Origin: Nissolia schottii
Lineage: Eukaryota; Streptophyta; Magnoliopsida; Fabales; Fabaceae
DNA length: 64,000 bases
NCBI GenBank assembly: GCA_003254905.1
Contig: QANU01045287.1
Location: 205,091 to 269,090 of the forward strand
Reading direction: 5' to 3'
Below are positions 45,296-57,165 of the stretch, one piece after another. The notes below the pieces were generated by a model, which saw nothing but the letters and a program-made list of their open reading frames with translations, did not search any database and was not told where the DNA came from. A program made the position numbers and the translations under genes. Numbering within the stretch: position 1 is the first letter of the stretch; every line of letters starts with the position of its first letter.

Positions 45296-46525
45296 TTACT
45301 CGTGTAAAAACTTTCATTTTCCACAAGGATTTTCCCTTTTTCCCAATTGGTTTATACTTCATATATACTTGTCTTGTAAACATTGTATTAGCGGGGTTTT
45401 GTTCCACTGGGTTTTTAGAGGTTTTAATGATGTTCTCCCTGTATGAGCCGAGCGTTGTTTAGTCTCGGTAGTTGTTCACTTGTTTTTGCTTGCCCAATTT
45501 GGGTTTAAGCCGTGTTAATGGAATGGATCAAAGTGAATTATCTTCCCTGAGCTCTGCTATTGTTGTTAAAATATACACATATTGGGGGGAGAGGGGAAAT
45601 GACAGAACAGCAGAACTTGTTATGTGTGGTGGCGTGATAGGTTCTATTTATATGATGGTCCCTTCACAATGACGACTTGTTATGTTGGGATTGGTGCCTG
45701 AAATATTCTTAACTACAAGTTCTTTTCTGACATTTGTTGCTGGTTTGTGATGGTTTTCTCTTCCAATGTGATTTGAAGTTTACCAAAGTAATGATGGATT
45801 TCTGATATGAAATTGACCGTTGTAGCTGCTAGGGTGGCGAAATTGAAGATGGTTAACTAGAATATTTATCAGAAGGTGCATATCAATAGGCTTTTGTTTT
45901 CGTGGGTTTGATGCTAAATTTGGAGTTTATACTCTCCCCAAATTGTCATATGTGCTGCAAATTCAGAGTTTCTTCTGTGTGTTAAGGACCCTCTCCAAAT
46001 TGTAACAGAGCTTGAGCCTTAATTCACGGCCACCGGCGGAGTTTCCCCAATTTCTTGTACAAGTGGGAAGCCACATGCTTACAGTAGGGGTGGTAATCAA
46101 TCTCAGTTTACAGGTATTTATCCTTTCTGAACTCATTCATAATTGAAGAAATTTTGGTATTTTGAAGTATTGCTCTCATTCTTGTGCACACTTATCATTG
46201 GTTTTACTGTTACAAATATACACCATGAATGTCTTTGTCAATATTTTTCATCAACATATTTAGGGTTGAAGAGTTCTAAACTGGTATGGCTTTTTTCGAT
46301 GTAAAACTTCAACATCACATCATTGTAGAACTACCTTAACCAGTAGATAATATGCACACAAACTTCATGCTGCTTGGTCCACACACAAATGATTTCATGC
46401 TTGCAATATTTCCTTTATTCTCATTTTATTTTCTTTTCTCTGTTTACTAAGGCACCGAGTCTTGAATCCATTTTCTGAAGGTGAGAACAATAGAACACTG
46501 CTCTGTCCACATATTAGAATACTAT
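45296..46525. other. Intergenic region between convergent genes
   Basis: It should hold the 3' untranslated regions of the small membrane-protein gene (+) and the lipoxygenase gene (-). No further coding exon is supported; the short frame at 45472-45672 has no coding character. Confidence 0.6.
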
Positions 46526-49500
46526 CTAGGCTGTTGCACTATTTGGAACCCCTCTTCCTGTGGCCCCTTGTCCTGAGCTTGGCATAAGCAGTTCATACGG
46601 TGCAACTCCATCACCACATCTGTTTCGAAGTACTGGATTGGCGTTTCTTCTTCCAATCTCCTTCTCAATGTTTTTCATCTCCCTTGAGAATTGGCTGAAG
46701 GCATCAACGATCTCAGGGTCCCCCAACCAAGAGGACATGTCATTTCTTTCTCCTATGTATTCCTCATCTGGCGAGTGCACAGAACCTATGTTACTCACAG
46801 CCATGAACTGTGTTGCTTGAAACAAACTTGGAAGTGATGACAGGAAGTATCTCTTTGGATCCGCGACAAAATCTGTAAAGTCAGGATCCTCCTCTTTTGG
46901 AATTAGTCTTCGCATCAACGGTGGGCGCTTCAGAACATATGCGAAGGGGTATTGACTAAAGTTCAACACAGCATGTTGTGCTGATACGATCCAGATAACG
47001 GTGGTGAGGATGGAGATGAGATCCTTAGGAGTGGAAAGTTTCGGCCACCAGGTAGCATTTTTATGATCAGGGTGTCCGAGATTGATGAATTCTTTGTACC
47101 AGGATTGGAGTTCATAGTCAGAAGAAATGGCACTGACACCTTTGTAGTAATGGTTCACATAGGTCTTGACCAAGTTCTGAATGCTGGACCATATGAGGAG
47201 TCCATCAGCTGCATAAGGATAGTCTTCAATTAGTAGTCTAACACCATGTGGTTGGGATTCATCTGGAACCGCTAAACCTCTACATAAAGAAGAAATTATT
47301 AGAGATTATGATAAATATGCAGCGCAGAAGAAAGTTTTAATAAATAGAAAAGTTCTCCGAAGTCCCAACCAAAGAATGTTAAGGGGGTAAAGAGTATCCA
47401 TAATGGAAACAGTTAAGTTGTAAGAAATCTTAGGGCTTGTTTTGTTTTTGTTTTCATTTCATACTTTCAATCTGTGTCCTGTTTTTTAAGATGTGTTGTG
47501 AAGGAACAAGAAATAAATACAGGGAAACGTGATTTTCTTGTTTTCACTATTTTTCTTCACAAAATTCTGAAGTAAAAAAATGAAAACGATTGGAAACGGG
47601 AAATGAAATAGAAATCAAATGGATCCTTATTTATTTGCACCCAAAACAAAGTTATATTACCTTCTTATTAAATCAGCAGGAAGACCTTCAAGGTCAAACT
47701 GCCACCAATCTCTATATGCAGCACAAGTGATTTGCATGCAATATCTCCCAGGAGTGTAGTTAGTCTCTATGACACCTCCGACATTGATGAGTGTCTCTCG
47801 GGCTGTAGCATTTGTCTTCAGTGTGTATCGCATATGCGGACGCAGAAGCTTGTATACAGGATGCATCACACTCAGTTGCCGATGAGCAGCAATTATTAAT
47901 GGCTCCATGCATGCATGTATTCGAAGCCTGTTCCATTACCACAGGCCAATGTCATCATGTAAGTTACTAAGCCTTATATATGACAAGATCTCAAATCTCT
48001 TATTTAATTTTTGCTCATTATGAAAGACATGATATCTAACACGTGGCATGCTTGGATCCTTTGAATCAACCAGATGATGTAAAATTTCATTATTCTTTCA
48101 AGACTTTTGATCATTGCTGAATAATTTCATACCAGTGGTGCACAAGTGTATGAACAGCAGCATCATTGGAGCAAACATGGGCTTTGCCAAGTTGCCAGTG
48201 CCATTTAGTGGCCGTGTCCACAGGAGGGGTGAGGACCTGCTTGGATGAACAAGTGTTTGGATCCTTTGTTGGCAGAGCAAGCTGGATAGCAATTGGCTTC
48301 AGAGTTCCCACTTTGGTCAGGAAGAAGATTGTGGTAGTTGCATAAGCTTTGCGGCCATCAAGACTATTAATCTGATCCACGAACGGCAGGTACATATCGT
48401 GATAATCCAGTATGAACAACTTATTCTCTTCCAATGCCTAAAATTTGAAAGCAAAAACATGTTACGAGTTCTCTTCCAATGCTTAAAGGAAAGACAAGCC
48501 ATTTTTTTGGTACCTGTTGGATGGACATGCCATCAATGTGGTCTATAATGTGTTCTTCTTTGATTGCTGACTCTACTGAACCATAGATAGAGGGATCCAA
48601 TTTGCTCACAGGTGGAAAAACCTACTTGGAAAAAAATGGGAAAATGTGACAACAGAAAAACTGGTTTATGTTCACTTCTTTTCCTCTTTTTTCATAAAAA
48701 TTATAACAATGGTATGAACTTCACAAATGCTAAAGAAAGAAAATGTGTCTTCATTGTTATAATTACCTTGAGCCTTTCAATACTCATAGGGTTTAACCCA
48801 GCCAGAACTTGACGTCCAAATTCATCATCTTGCAAGAAATGTGATCTCTCCCCTGAAAATTATTCCACTTCATTTGAATAACTTGTTTTCCTAAAATGAA
48901 AGCAAACACACTTTAAAATTTCACTCACTTGAGAATATCTTTGGAGGATCAAATTTAAAAAATGTTTCTATGGTGCCACCCAAATTGATCAAACTCCATG
49001 GCAGTTCTAGCTGGGGTAGGATTGCACCTGCACCTAGGTGAGAATTGGATTCACATTGCCCTGGCTCTTTAATGAAGTTATCAATGTCTGAGATACCATC
49101 ACTGCCCACGGCATCTAATAATGCAGGAGCAACATTCCTGGCTATTGCAATCAATTTCCCTTGATCAATAGTTTGTCGCTTTACGTCCCCTAGTTCTTCA
49201 TCTCTAGGAACGTATATTGTCTCTGATTCACTCAACCTTGATTCCGCCTTTTTATCTGTCCATGTTTACATGTGGGAAAACGTAGAGTTAACTGGTGTCA
49301 AAGACGAATTATTTCAACTAGTTAAAGTTCTTAATGTCATGTGCTGCATATTGTTTGGCACATCAGAAAATGTGCATGGTTGAGGAGACAAAGGCACTAA
49401 CCTCTTATATGTCTGACACTGTTCCGATACACACATATTTACTATTAGATGAGATCTCTTTGAAGTGTGGATTTCATAGAAATTCTTCTGTGTGTGTCGA

Positions 49501-52280
49501 CATAGTATCTTATATATATAAATGAGTATAAATAACAACTCTTTTTTGTGCATGAGGATTCATAGCAAGCAACAAAAGCTAACAGGTGAAGTGACAAAAC
49601 TGACCAGTGGTAGTAAGTGGACGTCCGGTGCGGCAACGCATGGGATGAGGGTTGTGGGGGCCACCCAGCGTGGGTCTTGCATGCTCATTTCCCTTGTCTG
49701 GATTACCCAAATCATTGTACACATCATAGGCATATATTCTGTCACCATGTATCCTACGTCCCTTCCCATCACCTCTCAGCTGCCTCAGCTCCCTTTCTCT
49801 AACTTCTTTCAGCCCAATTGGTGTCTCAAAAGGTAGATACGCCTGTTGTGTTCGTGTAATTTAATTACACCAAAGTTTATATTATAATAAAATCATACAA
49901 AATAAGTAAATTCTCCTACGTTTTCCTTCACTGAGTTATAATAAGATTGTGTTGTATGATTAAGCTGATCCCTCTAGTTTTGCGAAGGGTCATGTTTTAG
50001 TTTTTGTTGTTTTATTAATATAATAAGAAGTGGTTGAAGGATGGTGTAATAAAAATGATTAATGATGCTTATTTTGGCATAGATTTGCATATTACTGTTG
50101 ACGTATAAAAGATCACAAAAATAATGTTTGTTTACTTAAATAAGACAGAAATATTGAGATACAGAGATAAAAATCATGTTTGTTTATAGAGATAAACACA
50201 AAAATTTGTGTCCCAAAAAATTTGTGTATTTTCTGCACCTGTTTTGACGGGATTTTGTTGGAACGCGTGGTGCTCAAATACAGAGACAAAAAACACTGAG
50301 ACACAATCTTTCAAATTAGAATAATGCGTTTTTTTTATTAAATTAATGCAATAAGAATATTCTAGGTCATATGGAGTGTATTTTTTGTTTTGCCTCTATT
50401 AAACCAGACGAGATATAAATACAAATAAGTATCTTGTACACTGTCACCGAATAGAATATAAGACTGATTTATTCTTTTGTTTTTTATAATTTATCTTTGT
50501 GTCTCTATATTCTTGTTTCAACAATCAAACGCAACCAAAGTGAAAAAAATAAATAAAAATACTTGATAATGGTAGTCGAAGGGCAAAGTTTTCCTCGTGT
50601 ATGTCCACTATTGGTATCTATAAGCTATACATACCGTCATTGCCATTACTAGTGAGGACAGCTAAGCTAAAGATAAAGAAAGTGAGCGAGTTTAACGTGG
50701 GCCGTTATTGAAATGTGTAATCATTTGATGCTATATTTATAAATTTGTCCAAAATAATTAATTCATAATCCACTACTAACATAATTAATGGAGGAGTAAA
50801 ATGAAAAACAAAAGTGTGATCAATAGTTACAGAGCTCCATCGGCTTTTCTCTTAACTTATATTTAAGAAACACATCATGTCTCACGGTGTTCGCATAAAG
50901 GCATCTCATAAAATAATAATGTTAATGTAACAATTATTTAAAATAATTTTAGAACAATTGCAATGTGTGGGATACATTGTGGATCCCACCATAATCAATT
51001 TTCCGCAAGTATGATTATTCTAAAATTATTTTAAATGATTGACATCCTATCATTCGTATTTCTCAAAAAAAAAAAAAATACGAATAACATTTATGTTTGT
51101 TTTGCAAAACTAGGTTGAAGTACCTTGTCAATGAAGAAGATCCTCTTCTCAGTATCAAGCTTAGTAGGCTGAACCCAAGACTTGCAGGCGAAATGAACAT
51201 TTTGTTGTTCAATGTTGATGCTTTCCAAGAAGAACTCACTGTCATAGCGGTTAATGACAGTAACCGCTCCAGGAACCCCAAAATCAGAGTCCACCAAGAA
51301 TTCAACCTTGTAGGTGCTGTTGATGCTGCCTTCACTAGCTCCAAAACTATGGTGTTTGGGCCACTCTAACACTGTTTCCTCGCTCAACTTTTCCTCCATG
51401 CTCCCTTTGACAATATGTAACCCCCCCCCCCAAAAAAAATAAATTAAACATTAAACATGAAACAATCTTAATGGAAAAGGCGTGTTTTTTTAGATCATGC
51501 ATTTAATTTATTTTAACTTTAATTTCTCACTTTTAGTTAACACATGTTTATTAACGACCATAAATATGTCATTATTTTCATTGTATTTTGAAGTTCTATG
51601 AAAAACTAATGCCATAACTGTTTTGTTTTTTCTCTTAAATTACAGTTTTAAAAATTAGAAAAAAAAATTATAGGTTGGCTAGTTTCCACAATAATATTAT
51701 TTGTACCAAGAACTTTATGATATTTTTTAAATAGACACAATCAATCAAATTAATGTTTCTTAAACATTAGCTGCTGAGAGAAATATTGGGGTATACTCCC
51801 AGCAGATGTTTAAGGGGCGATCGAGTGTGTCCCCTCTTAAAGATGTTGGTACAAATTACACTTCCAGGTGCGTGGAGAGAGATTCTTACAAAGATCAAGT
51901 TCGGTGCTAACAAGCTGCAGAACAACACCTCCTTTGGTGTGGGGTTTAGGCATGAACATGCTTATAAGGTTGTCGACCATCACGTCATTGTTGGCGGTAC
52001 TACTATTTCTCACGGCGACGTTCGCCGTGAGCCGCTTCATGGTGGTTGTGGATGACGACTTTTGAGAGAGGGTCAACTCCTCCCCCTTGATGGGTTCACC
52101 CTCATGAGTAGCACTCACAGCTGCTATTGTTGTTGGCGTATTAGTTTGCTTCCCTTTCTTCTTATTCCTCACTCTTATCAATGACAACATCATCAATCTC
52201 TGCTGGCTGAGATTTACAGGACCTGGTTGGCATACTTGAAACCGATTCAACAGCATTACACTCTTGGTCCCTGCAGCCAT
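46526..52280 (-). CDS. Plastid-type 13-lipoxygenase-like protein, nine exons
   Basis: Predicted 918-residue lipoxygenase, which oxygenates linoleic and linolenic acid to hydroperoxides feeding jasmonate and green-leaf-volatile synthesis. Exons (minus, 5' to 3'): 52280-51890, 51404-51124, 49842-49605, 49255-48929, 48852-48767, 48621-48514, 48437-48133, 47927-47661, 47279-46526; all introns are GT/AG and phases agree. ATG 52280 ([14 protein letters not shown]) gives a basic, Ser/Thr-rich leader suited to plastid import; a PLAT domain follows (about 80-225, ending CKSWVQPT). The catalytic domain has [44 protein letters not shown] and the full H-x4-H-x4-H-x17-H-x8-H box (573-610). Iron ligands are His578, His583, His770 and Asn774. 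Odd points: [16 protein letters not shown] replaces the usual G-containing NFGQY.GGY form, and the C-terminus is PNSATA instead of the usual PNSISI. Whether it is active, and which subclass it is, are uncertain. Confidence 0.93.
50125..50536. mobile_element. Possible MITE in lipoxygenase intron 2
   Basis: A left arm (GTTTGTTTACTTAAATAAGA ... GATACAGAGATAAAAA) pairs imperfectly with the inverted right arm (GTTTGATTGTTGAAACAAGA ... GAGACACAAAGATAAA). No coding potential. Ends are approximate and no target duplication was fixed. Confidence 0.45.
50927..51044. mobile_element. Small MITE in lipoxygenase intron 2 (family W, copy 1)
   Basis: TGTAACAATTATTTAAAATAATTTTAGAA at the left, broken by few mismatches, pairs with the inverted right end TGTCAATCATTTAAAATAATTTTAGAA. 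The loop holds GTGGATCCCACCATAAT. A second element with the same loop word is at 63021-63161. It lies about 80 bases downstream of exon 2's donor in transcript order. Confidence 0.65.
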
Positions 52281-52333
52281 TTTTTCTCTTAATTTTGTGG
52301 CTATGCTTCCGAAACTCTCTCCAAGTTTATTAG

Positions 52334-52350
52334 GCAATATATAGAGAGAA
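52334..52350 (-). promoter_or_regulatory. TATA-like element upstream of the lipoxygenase gene
   Basis: The minus strand reads CTCTCTATATATTGCC about 55-65 bases before the chosen ATG. The position fits a core promoter with a short leader. No other evidence for the start site. Confidence 0.5.
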
Positions 52351-53825
52351 ATTATTAGGTGCTGGGGCTGGACTTGGTTTTAATTCGAGTATGTTCACAA
52401 AATGACATTTTAGTTTATCAATACTTATAAGGCTGTGGTGACTTTTTACTGGAGACAAGAAAGGTGGAGAGAGACACAGAAAAATTATTGTATTTTTTAT
52501 ACTTGCTGAAGTTGAGCAAAGGAAAGTCTAAAAGGACAATAATTTTCTATATCCATGTCCTCATATTTTTGTTCCGGTGTTTTGCTGTCCGTGGTCCATG
52601 CTTAACACGTTTTTTTGGGTAAATTAACATATACATACATTTAAAAAAAAAAATGGCCATTGTCATTTTCCAAAACTGATTGCAACTTGTGTGGGAATAC
52701 GTAAAATAATAGGTACGATTTATAAGTTAAAGCATTATTGATAATATTTAATCTCAAGTGCAATATAAAATTCAAAATTACAGACAAGGATAACATAGAA
52801 TTAATTTAGAACGATAGGCACGTAGTTAAATTATGTTCCACATAACTCACGTCAAAAATAGAAGAATGCTTGTCAGACTTGTGAATAAGTTAATAGGTAA
52901 GTAGATGAGTGAGATCTTTTAAAAATCTTTTATATTATAACTAAATCAGTTGTACTTGACAAGTGATTATTTGTCTTTTTAATTAGCTTATCTTGATGAA
53001 TAAAGTAAAGGAAAAACGTGTCAAAGTATAACCAAAAAAAAAAGGGAAAAACATGCGAATGATTATTTATGGACATTAGAATTTTGAGCTTTTAAAGCAT
53101 CTAATGTCATTAGAAATGTATAGCCTTTACTTTTATAATAAAAAGTTTTTATACGAGCACTTATTAATAAAATTCTTATTTCTTTTTGTTGAATAGTTAT
53201 TCATTATTCATTGGTGGCTAATAACTAATTCATAAAATCAGGTAATAAGAAGTTCATAAATTATTATATTGCTTGCTATTGAGTAATAATAAATTAAATG
53301 AAACTCTATAATTATATAAAGACAAGAAATTTCTGAATTTTGTTTGTTTTGTGATTGAGTGATTACATTCTTACTAAATGGTTAATAAGAGTAAATAATG
53401 AATATTTTTTTTTGTTAAATATGGAATATTAATTTGTGAAGGATAATTTTTGTTAAATGGAACACAATCCTCCTTCTCTCTAAATAAATTTTAAAATTCT
53501 TTTTAATAATTTAAATTTTCATATGTCTTAAATTTTTTGGTCTAAATCATTATTAAATTTCATAGGACTTCAATTAACTTGGTACGAAACATATTGAACT
53601 ATTCTGTAACTGTAACGAGTCCTACATTTGAGAGACTACCTTGATGAGAAGACCTTATAAGGATTTGGACTCTCTCACCTTAACTTTTTGTATTTCTTAA
53701 ATTAAATACTAATTCTTAATGATCTTTTATGCATGTTTATGTAATGTCGCAATTATTTTTTTGATTAACATTAATTGTTTTCAGCAAACACTAATTAGTA
53801 ATAAAAAATCAAAATGTTAAATTTG

Positions 53826-53970
53826 TCAGGAGTTCGATCCCTAGCTTTCGGTATGGGGCAACATTAAATTCTCGGACTAACTGTCCCATCTTTAGAAGTA
53901 TCTATAAGTCAGCGAAAAAATTAGTTACTACGTCCACACCAATAAATACCCTAGTTGTGTAAAAAAAAAT
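53826..53970 (+). mobile_element. 5'-truncated SINE-like remnant
   Basis: It begins at GTCAGGAGTTCGATCCCTAGC, which contains a polymerase III B box (GTTCGATCCC), continues about 120 bp and ends in a nine-A run. There is no A box upstream, and a target duplication is not evident. The body is unlike the SINE at 35111, so it would be another family. Confidence 0.45.
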
Positions 53971-54198
53971 TTAATAAGATTATTAAGAAAAGTTAATTAA
54001 GAAACTATATAATCATTGATGTATGAAAAGATACTTTAACAAACTACGGGATCATGGCAATTGATGCAAGAAACATGTGCTTCATTTAGATTTTGCTGAA
54101 AAGTTAGGATTTTATATTCAAATAAAACATAGAAAATATACAATGAACTAGTTTAAAAGTTATTCTCAAAATAAAAAAAAAATCATTATAAAGGGAGT

Positions 54199-54340
54199 CA
54201 ATTTAAATTGATTCCCATGCAAGCAATAATTATTTAAAAAAAAAAGATCAACTCCTGTGTAAAAAATTTTAATTTTTTTTAAAAAATAGAAGTTGATTTA
54301 AATTGACTTTTGTAGGAGTCGATTTAAATTGATTTTTGTG
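54199..54340. repeat. Three copies of a TCAATTTAAATTGA-type palindrome
   Basis: GAGTCAATTTAAATTGATTC, GTTGATTTAAATTGAC and GTCGATTTAAATTGA occur within 140 bp. Each is centred on TTTAAA and is close to a perfect palindrome. Confidence 0.75.
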
Positions 54341-54780
54341 TATTATATCTAAAATCAAATATAAAAATAGAAGTTCATGCTCAGCTGTAGTGTGTACCAA
54401 GGTTTAGGTATTTTATGAGTTAGAGAAAAATATTTGATATACTTTTTATGGATGGCTTGTGACTTGTTATGTCATTTTTTTAAAGTGTTGTTACTTTATG
54501 CTTTTTCTATGTTGTTTATTCTTTATTCATATTTAAACAAATTAGTCATAAAGAAATATCAAACTTAATGAAATGAATCACATAATAAAGTAACATACAT
54601 AAAGTAAAGTCACATAAAGTTACATTAAAGTTACAAAATAATATACACAACTAAAATAATCCTAAATTATCTATCTACGACATCATGGTGTCGATATCCA
54701 GGGACATGAAATTTTCCAATCATGTGGCACATCGACATGCACCTTAGACGACTAGAGCAATGTGGATGCTGCTACGGAGT

Positions 54781-55100
54781 TGTGACGACCATAAAAAAAG
54801 GGACACATCTCGCACGAGGTGCAAGCTAACATGGCCGAGGTGCTCTAGCGCGCTGCTACTAACCAGAAAACCCTAGTTCCACGTTTTTTGACTAAGAGAA
54901 GACCCGACCCAGCCCTTTGGCCACCCTTTCTCCTATAAATACAACTCTCCTCCCCCCATTCCAACTCGCTCAGAGTCTGAAGCTCTTATTCCCTATTAAA
55001 ATGAGTTTCTGCTCAATTCTTCTCTCCCTCATAGGTAGGTAGTCATTCTTTCTTTTAAGATGGCCTAGGGTAGTAGGCCCTAGCACCACCTCCGTGTTGG
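54781..55100 (+). mobile_element. Gypsy-like family A LTR, 5' fragment
   Basis: It starts TGTGACGACC, like the 1.7-1.9-kb solo LTRs (TGTCGCGACC, TGTCATGATC). It has one CGCG-type word (TCTCGCACGAGG, about 54807) and a TCCTATAAATACAAC TATA box near 54931 followed by an AACTCGCTCAGAG leader. Downstream homology fades; the right limit is arbitrary. No target duplication. Confidence 0.5.
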
Positions 55101-55499
55101 TGGTGGCCCACGATGGTCCACAGGACGCCGTGGCAATGCTGGAGTGCTATAGCGATGCCAGAATCGCTATCGCGAGGCTTATCAATTAAAAGTTTTCTTT
55201 ATGGGTGTCTGATGGTGGTTTGGTTGGCTTTCAAGGTGCCAATGCCATGCTGCTAAGAGCCCCAGTGCTAGCGTTCTTCTGTTCTGCGACATTTCATGTG
55301 AGTACTAATTTGACCTAAAATTGGCGTTGACAACTATTTGTTTAAAGACTTTATGTTTTACGGTGAAATTTAATGTAACTATTTGATTTAAAAGTATATA
55401 TGACATAATATTTACCAGCAACATCAAATAAATGATTGTCACTAATTTGATTTATAAAGGTCGATGCTATAGATGTATATCCCCCTACCCTTGATTCAC

Positions 55500-55690
55500 T
55501 AGTTTGTGTTTGTGTGACATTAATCCCACTTTTTTTTGTCAGGAAAGTAAAAAATACATACTCTATGTCTTCAAGGTATACTACCATCCGTTGGCTAGGT
55601 TCTCCTTTTTGTGTTAACATCTGTTTTGGTGGTTCTTTCCCAACATAAACTCCCAAAACATCTATATGAAAAAATGAGAATGGTAGGTAA
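55500..55690 (-). pseudogene. Replication protein A-like OB-fold fragment (downstream part)
   Basis: A minus-strand frame contains HIDVLGVYVGKEPP and RMVVYLEDIEYVFF, resembling the (Y/H)xIDVLGxxVGK...LEDLE segment of plant RPA 70-kDa-like proteins, including those carried by Helitrons. It is out of order with any obvious full gene. Similarity is by motif only. Confidence 0.5.
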
Positions 55691-56124
55691 AAAACTTTGT
55701 TTAGTAACATTGATACAAAACTTCATTTAGTTCTCAAATGCATTGCTCTAGAAAACAAACTAAGCAGCTGAAAATTTCTTTTGCATAGCCCTACTGCATT
55801 TTTCATTTACAAATTACAGAAATAGACTAATATAAATCAATATAAATCTGGTTATTACTATCATAGTCATGCCTATGCATGTATAGTTGTTCTCAGACAT
55901 ATGCAAGTACTACTACAAAATTCAAAATTTCGTATTTAGCAATTGAATTTACACTTCTGTATGATTGTTCAATTAGTTTGACTAAATCACTTTTGTTGCT
56001 CTATATTCCAACTTTTATATCAAATTGTGTTAGAAAAGTACACTTGGAAATCTTATACAGAGAGCACATTTGTGCCTGAGTTATTAGGAGTCACTTAAAA
56101 TGCAATAGTAATTTAGGGGAAAAA

Positions 56125-56127
<3 letters not shown>

Positions 56128-56162
<35 letters not shown>
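56128..56162. repeat. (TA)n microsatellite
   Basis: About 17 TA units between the two RPA-like fragments. Confidence 0.95.
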
Positions 56163-56163
<1 letters not shown>

Positions 56164-56359
56164 CAATCAACTAACAGTAAAGGCTAAAGCAATTTTAAAT
56201 GAACGAGCAACCATGCTACGAAACACAACAGTGAAGCATAAAGTAAGAGACTCTCCCACATCAAGTTTAAGTATTGAGTAAGGGCTAACCGATCAGCTCA
56301 TTCTCATTGATGCTGTCATCAGAGAGGATTTTCGAAATGGGATATGTAGATTAAACCGT

Positions 56360-56560
56360 CTAGGAGTGAACTGGAACCTTATGTAGAAGCTGAATATTAG
56401 TTCTTGCGCTGAAATTCAGCTTGAACTTATGTGGGACAATTTTCATCCTATTGTTGTTTGCTGATATGCAGTTTTTCATGATAAAAAATCTACCTTCATA
56501 TAGGATATTTTTCAAACTCTTTACCAAGTTCTTCAGCATAGAGGCATGGATGCGATTGTA
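56360..56560 (-). pseudogene. Replication protein A-like fragment (upstream part)
   Basis: A minus-strand frame gives NRIHASMLKNLVKSLKN and ILYEGRFFIMKNCISANN, then MKIVPHKFKLNFSARTNIQL. It fits the DxIHASxxKxLxxxFxxxLxEG(R/K)xYxxxx....PHxYKLNF pattern of plant RPA1-like DNA-binding domains. It lies upstream of the 55.6-kb fragment in transcript order, so the two may be exons of one decayed gene or Helitron-borne copy. No complete ORF can be built. Confidence 0.6.
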
Positions 56561-56878
56561 TTGTGACAAAATTTAATATCAGTAAAACTAAAGCAGCTAT
56601 AATTATACTCCATATTTGCAAAGTTACACTTGTTAAATGAAACTTTTGAAACAATGTCTATCTTGCCCCTAAACAATATTTATGAAAAATTTACTTACTC
56701 ATTGTTTAGGGAAAACTTTATTACTAACATAAAACTTTACTTAGGGGAATCTTGTGACCACAATGTCTATCCTTATTGTGATTTAGTTGTTTCAAATGTT
56801 AAGAATAATTTCCACACAAATCTGGAATATTCACATAAAAATTATATTAGTCATCTATCTAAAACTAACTAAAAAAAC

Positions 56879-57165
56879 TACAACCCTTTTAAAAAAGGCA
56901 AGTATCTTTCTACAATAAACAACTTCATCCTTTCACTAACCATTATAAATTAATTAGTAAAGCCAGATTTGTCATGAATTACCTCCTCATCTTGAAAGAT
57001 CATTTCAAGACATGTTAATCATCTACAACCCTTTCTCAAAAAATCAAGTATCTTTCTAATCAAAACATGTTAATCCTTTCACTAAACCTTTTAAACCTTA
57101 TACATTAATTGGTAAGCTAGATTTGTCATGAATTACCTCCTCATCTTAAAAGATCATTTCAAGAG
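56879..57165. repeat. Imperfect tandem duplication, about 140-bp unit
   Basis: 56879-57009 and 57023-57165 share CTACAACCCTTT, AAGTATCTTTCT, CCTTTCACTAA, GATTTGTCATGAATTACCTC and GATCATTTCAAGA in the same order. Indels separate the two units. It is non-coding. Confidence 0.85.

Larger units (their letters stand above)
52351..54780. other. AT-rich spacer with a SINE-like remnant and palindrome cluster
   Basis: No gene is supported. It contains a B-box-bearing SINE-like remnant (53826-53970) and three TTTAAATTGA-centred palindromes (54199-54340), listed separately. Confidence 0.55.

Noticed and set aside
51868-52065. Plus-strand frames opposite lipoxygenase exon 1
   Set aside because: Antisense to the PLAT-domain exon, which has the convincing family motifs.
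52281-52337. Longer N-terminus for the lipoxygenase
   Set aside because: The upstream in-frame codon at 52337 is TTG, not ATG, and it overlaps the TATA-like element. ATG 52280 is the first real start.
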